Of a stretch of DNA of 64,000 bases, positions 60,779 to 64,000 are shown one piece after another; positions within the stretch are counted from its first letter, which is position 1, and the number at the start of each line of letters is the position of its first letter. The notes beneath the pieces are model-generated. The model saw only the letters and a program-made list of their open reading frames with translations, did no database searches and was not told where the DNA came from. The DNA is from Acinetobacter bouvetii DSM 14964 = CIP 107468. Its GTDB lineage: Bacteria; Pseudomonadota; Gammaproteobacteria; Pseudomonadales; Moraxellaceae. Made by a program: the position numbers and the translations under genes. Location: positions 391,634 through 455,633 of the forward strand of contig NZ_KB849726.1 of NCBI RefSeq assembly GCF_000368865.1. The letters are read 5' to 3'.

Positions 60779-63700
60779 AACCCCTCAAATATCTGATACC
60801 GAATCGGCAAAGCCTGAAGGGCTGTTTGATCGGCTGATTCAGTTTTCAATTCAGAATGCCATTTGGGTTATGCTTTTTATTGCGGCTTGGATAGGTGTGG
60901 GCTTTTACAGCTATCAAAAGCTGCCCATTGATGCCGTACCCGATATTACCAATACGCAGGTGCAGATTAACACTCAAGCCAATGGCTTTACTGCTTTGGA
61001 GATGGAGCAGCGGATTACTTATCCCATTGAGAATGCCATGTCGGGCATGCCGAAAATGGAACAAACCCGCTCTATTTCCCGCTATGGCTTATCGCAGGTG
61101 ACTGTCATTTTTGAAGATGGCACTGATATTTACTGGGCCAGACAGCTCATTAACCAGCGCTTGCAAGAAGCGATGGGAGAAATGCCAGAAAATATACAGC
61201 CGGCAATGTCGCCTATTTCGACAGGTTTAGGCGAAATCTATCAATGGGTGATTAAAGCCGAACCTCATGCTAAGAAGCCGGATGGAACAGCTTATTCCGC
61301 GATGGATTTGCGTGAAATTCAGGATTGGATTGTCAGACCGCAATTACAGCGCGTAAAAGGCGTTGCGGAAATCAACAGTATTGGCGGCTTTAATAAAACC
61401 TATGTGGTTGCCCCGGATCTGAACAGATTGCAGCAATTGCAAATCCCTTTAGTTGATTTACAAACGGCCTTGACAGAAAACAATGAAAACCGCGGTGCAG
61501 GCTATATCGAGAAAAATGGACAGCAATTAACTGTTCGGGTTCCCGGGACTTTAAACACGATTGAAGATATTCAAAACATCAGCATTGCCAATAAAAACGG
61601 CTATCCGATTCGGGTCTCAGATGTTGCCAAAGTATCGATCGGCCATGATTTAAGAACCGGCGCGGCAACCTATAATGGTGAAGAAACTGTATTGGGCATT
61701 GCCATGATGATGATGGGCGAAAATAGCCGTACCGTTGCTCAAGCGATTGATGAAAAAGTGGAATCCATTCAGCAATCCTTGCCTAAAGGCGTAGTGATTG
61801 AGACGGTATACGACCGCACGCATTTGGTGGACCGGGCGATTAAAACCGTTCAGAAGAATTTGATTGAAGGTGCAATCCTCGTCATTGTGATTTTATTTCT
61901 GTTTTTAGGCAATTTCCGCGCTGCGCTGATCACGGCTTGCGTTATTCCGCTTTCAATGCTGTTTACCTTAGCTGGTATGGCAGAACAGAAAATTAGTGCG
62001 AATTTGATGAGTTTAGGCGCATTGGACTTCGGCATTATTATTGATGGCGCAGTGGTTATTGTCGAAAACTGTATTCGCCGGCTCGCCGAAGCTCAGAAAA
62101 TGAAAGGCAGTTTGCTGAGCCGATCTGAACGATTTAAAGAAGTTTTTCTAGCAGCCAAACAGGCGCGCCGCCCGCTCATTTTTGGACAGTTGATTATTCT
62201 GGTGGTTTATCTGCCCATCTTTACCTTAACCGGTGTAGAAGCCAAACTGTTTCATCCTATGGCAATGACCGTAGTGCTGGCCTTAATTGGCGCCATGATT
62301 TTGTCCGTCACTTTTGTGCCAGCCGCAGTTGCACTATTTGTTACTGGAGAAGTCAAGGAAACTGAAAGCCGCTGGATGCATTGGCTTAAAACTAAATATG
62401 AAATGCTGTTAGATAAGGCCTATGAACTTCGTGTATTGGTGATTGTCGTAGTGGCCAGTATTTTAGTTCTTACGGGAGTATTAGCCACTCAAACAGGGAG
62501 TGAATTTGCGCCTCAACTGGGTGAGGGGGATTTTGCGGTTCAGCAAATGCGTTCTCCGAGTACGGGCTTAGAACAGTCACTGCGGATGCAGGAAAATACT
62601 GAAAAGTTGCTGCTGAAAGAATTTCCTGAAATTAAAGCGATCTTTGCCCGTACTGGCACAGCAGAAGTCGCGACAGATGTCATGCCGCCTAATATTTCAG
62701 ATGGCGTTGTACTGTTAAAGCCCCATGATGAATGGCCTGATCCCAAACAAACCATTGATGAGCTTCGCCAAAGAATGATTAGGTTCTTAGCAGCATTGCC
62801 AGGAAATAACAGTGAGTTTTCACAGCCCATTGAACTGCGCTTTAACGAGTTGATTTCTGGGGTGCGAAGTGATGTGGGCGTCAAATTATTTGGCGATGAT
62901 ATGGAAGTGTTAAATCGCGAAGCGAATAAGATTTCTCAAAAAATTAAATCCATTTCAGGTGCGACAGCCGTTAATGTAGAACAAACCAGCGGCTTGCCCT
63001 TATTAAATGTAGAAGTGGATAAGTCTAGAGCCGCACAATATGGCTTGTCGGTCAGAGCCATTCAGGATCTGGTAGCGACCAGTGTCGGTGGTCAAAATGT
63101 TGGAACAATCTTACAGGGCGACAAGCGTTTTGATTTTGTGATTCGCCTAGATGACTCTCAGCGGAGTCCTGAGCAATTAGCGCTGCTTCCGGTGCAATTG
63201 CCGAATGGGGGATTAATCCAGCTGCAAGATGTGGCGCGTGTTGAAAATATCTTGGGGATTAATCAGGTCAGCCGTGAAAATGGCAAACGCCGTGTTGTCA
63301 TTACCGCAAATGTAGAGGGGCGAGATTTAGGCTCATTTGTAACAGAGCTTCAAAGCACGCTATCCGCACAGGAATTACCAAGCGGATACTGGATAGATTA
63401 TGGGGGGCAATTTCAAAATCTGATGTCTGCCAAAGCGCGCATGCAATTGGTGGTTCCACTGGCATTGCTCACTATTTTTATTCTGCTGATGGCTGTATTT
63501 CACAGCATTAAAGAAAGCCTGCTGGTCTTTAGCGGTGTGCCATTTGCCTTATGTGGCGGCTTAGTCGCATTGTGGCTGCGCGACATACCGCTATCTATGT
63601 CTGCAGGCGTTGGCTTCATTGCACTCTCTGGTGTAGCCGTGCTGAATGGTTTAGTCATGCTCACTTTCATCAAAGAGCTGCGGCAGCAATATGACCTTTA

Positions 63701-63926
63701 TTATGCAACGTGGCAGGGGGCAATTTTGCGTCTTCGACCTGTGCTGATGACTGCCTGTGTGGCATCGCTTGGCTTTGTCCCAATGGCATTGGCAACCGGA
63801 ACTGGGGCGGAAGTACAGCGGCCTTTAGCAACTGTTGTGATTGGAGGAATTATATCCTCGACCCTGCTGACATTGGTTTTATTTCCGGTTCTGTATCGAT
63901 GGATAAATGAAAAGAAAGTTTCTTAA
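60768..63926 (+). CDS. czcA: heavy-metal RND efflux pump CzcA (HME type)
   Basis: The 1,052-aa inner-membrane pump has 12 helices and two large periplasmic domains. The HME-RND signature in TM4 is SLGALDFGIIIDGAVVIVENCIRRL (about residues 410-435), with the two acidic relay residues. LPIDAVPDITNTQVQINT near residue 50 and a late VAVLNGLVMLTFIKEL are also family-typical. By subfamily it exports divalent cations such as Zn, Cd and Co from the periplasm or cytoplasm using protons; the exact metal is inferred from Czc similarity. It overlaps czcB by 11 bp and ends the operon. Confidence 0.96.
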   Translation: MSTETPQISDTESAKPEGLFDRLIQFSIQNAIWVMLFIAAWIGVGFYSYQKLPIDAVPDITNTQVQINTQANGFTALEMEQRITYPIENAMSGMPKMEQTRSISRYGLSQVTVIFEDGTDIYWARQLINQRLQEAMGEMPENIQPAMSPISTGLGEIYQWVIKAEPHAKKPDGTAYSAMDLREIQDWIVRPQLQRVKGVAEINSIGGFNKTYVVAPDLNRLQQLQIPLVDLQTALTENNENRGAGYIEKNGQQLTVRVPGTLNTIEDIQNISIANKNGYPIRVSDVAKVSIGHDLRTGAATYNGEETVLGIAMMMMGENSRTVAQAIDEKVESIQQSLPKGVVIETVYDRTHLVDRAIKTVQKNLIEGAILVIVILFLFLGNFRAALITACVIPLSMLFTLAGMAEQKISANLMSLGALDFGIIIDGAVVIVENCIRRLAEAQKMKGSLLSRSERFKEVFLAAKQARRPLIFGQLIILVVYLPIFTLTGVEAKLFHPMAMTVVLALIGAMILSVTFVPAAVALFVTGEVKETESRWMHWLKTKYEMLLDKAYELRVLVIVVVASILVLTGVLATQTGSEFAPQLGEGDFAVQQMRSPSTGLEQSLRMQENTEKLLLKEFPEIKAIFARTGTAEVATDVMPPNISDGVVLLKPHDEWPDPKQTIDELRQRMIRFLAALPGNNSEFSQPIELRFNELISGVRSDVGVKLFGDDMEVLNREANKISQKIKSISGATAVNVEQTSGLPLLNVEVDKSRAAQYGLSVRAIQDLVATSVGGQNVGTILQGDKRFDFVIRLDDSQRSPEQLALLPVQLPNGGLIQLQDVARVENILGINQVSRENGKRRVVITANVEGRDLGSFVTELQSTLSAQELPSGYWIDYGGQFQNLMSAKARMQLVVPLALLTIFILLMAVFHSIKESLLVFSGVPFALCGGLVALWLRDIPLSMSAGVGFIALSGVAVLNGLVMLTFIKELRQQYDLYYATWQGAILRLRPVLMTACVASLGFVPMALATGTGAEVQRPLATVVIGGIISSTLLTLVLFPVLYRWINEKKVS

Positions 63927-63948
63927 TACAATAGGTTAATCAATTTGA

Positions 63949-63984
63949 AGCAGAGATATTGGGTTTATATCCAGTATCTCTGCT
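63949..63984 (+). terminator. hairpin after czcA
   Basis: AGCAGAGATA (63949-63958) and TATCTCTGCT (63975-63984) form a perfect 10-bp stem 22 nt past the czcA stop. A T-run is weak, so termination strength is uncertain. Confidence 0.65.
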
Positions 63985-64000
63985 AATTGTAAATATCGGA

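Overview
The window looks like the chromosome of an Acinetobacter species (Moraxellaceae). The base composition is moderately AT-rich. The lldP-lldR-lldD-dld lactate block, the rnt-pyrC overlap, argG, fadH and the IS17/IS903-group IS5 relics all fit that genus. The assignment is inferred from gene content and protein resemblance only.

Positions 1 to about 24,100 look like ordinary core chromosome. They hold two identical tRNA-Glu genes interleaved with two paralogous amino-acid permeases, an alpha/beta hydrolase, and a TonB-dependent receptor with a Fur-box-like promoter. These are followed by rnt and pyrC (overlapping), a diguanylate cyclase with GGEEF and I-site, argG, a LysR regulator divergent from an EamA exporter, and the lactate utilisation operon. 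The lactate promoter lies between two perfect LldR-type operators 104 bp apart. A 2,4-dienoyl-CoA reductase gene (fadH) and tRNA-Ser(UGA) close this part.

From tRNA-Ser to the end the window is modular and accessory-like. Decayed IS5-family (IS903/IS17-group) copies or solo terminal repeats lie at 24304-25339, 41525-about 41830, 49824-49840 and 57091-about 57450. They separate four cassettes. (A) 25460-41479: a FecI/FecR/FpvA-type receptor set, divergent from an operon of DUF3649-, PepSY- and DUF3325-type membrane proteins continuing into an MdtABC-like RND pump with its own outer-membrane factor. The shared intergenic region carries a near-consensus Fur box. A Fur-like protein without any histidine follows. 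(B) 42449-49597: a TetR regulator, an outer-membrane factor, and a yhiI-rbbA-yhhJ type ABC exporter. (C) 49860-57000: a mevalonate catabolism cassette with a MocR regulator, degradative HMG-CoA reductase (mvaA), a TctB-like/TctA-like transporter pair, HMG-CoA lyase (mvaB) and an OprB-type porin. (D) 57721-63926: a czcI-czcC-czcB-czcA heavy-metal efflux operon.

The most interesting hypotheses are these. First, cassette A may be a self-contained ferri-siderophore system: uptake by the receptor, reduction in the periplasm by the PepSY protein, and re-export of the ligand by an RND pump, with no inner-membrane siderophore importer. Second, cassette C may contain a dedicated mevalonate uptake route (OprB plus a TctAB-like permease) under a MocR regulator that binds three direct repeats. 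No integrase, phage or CRISPR array was seen.
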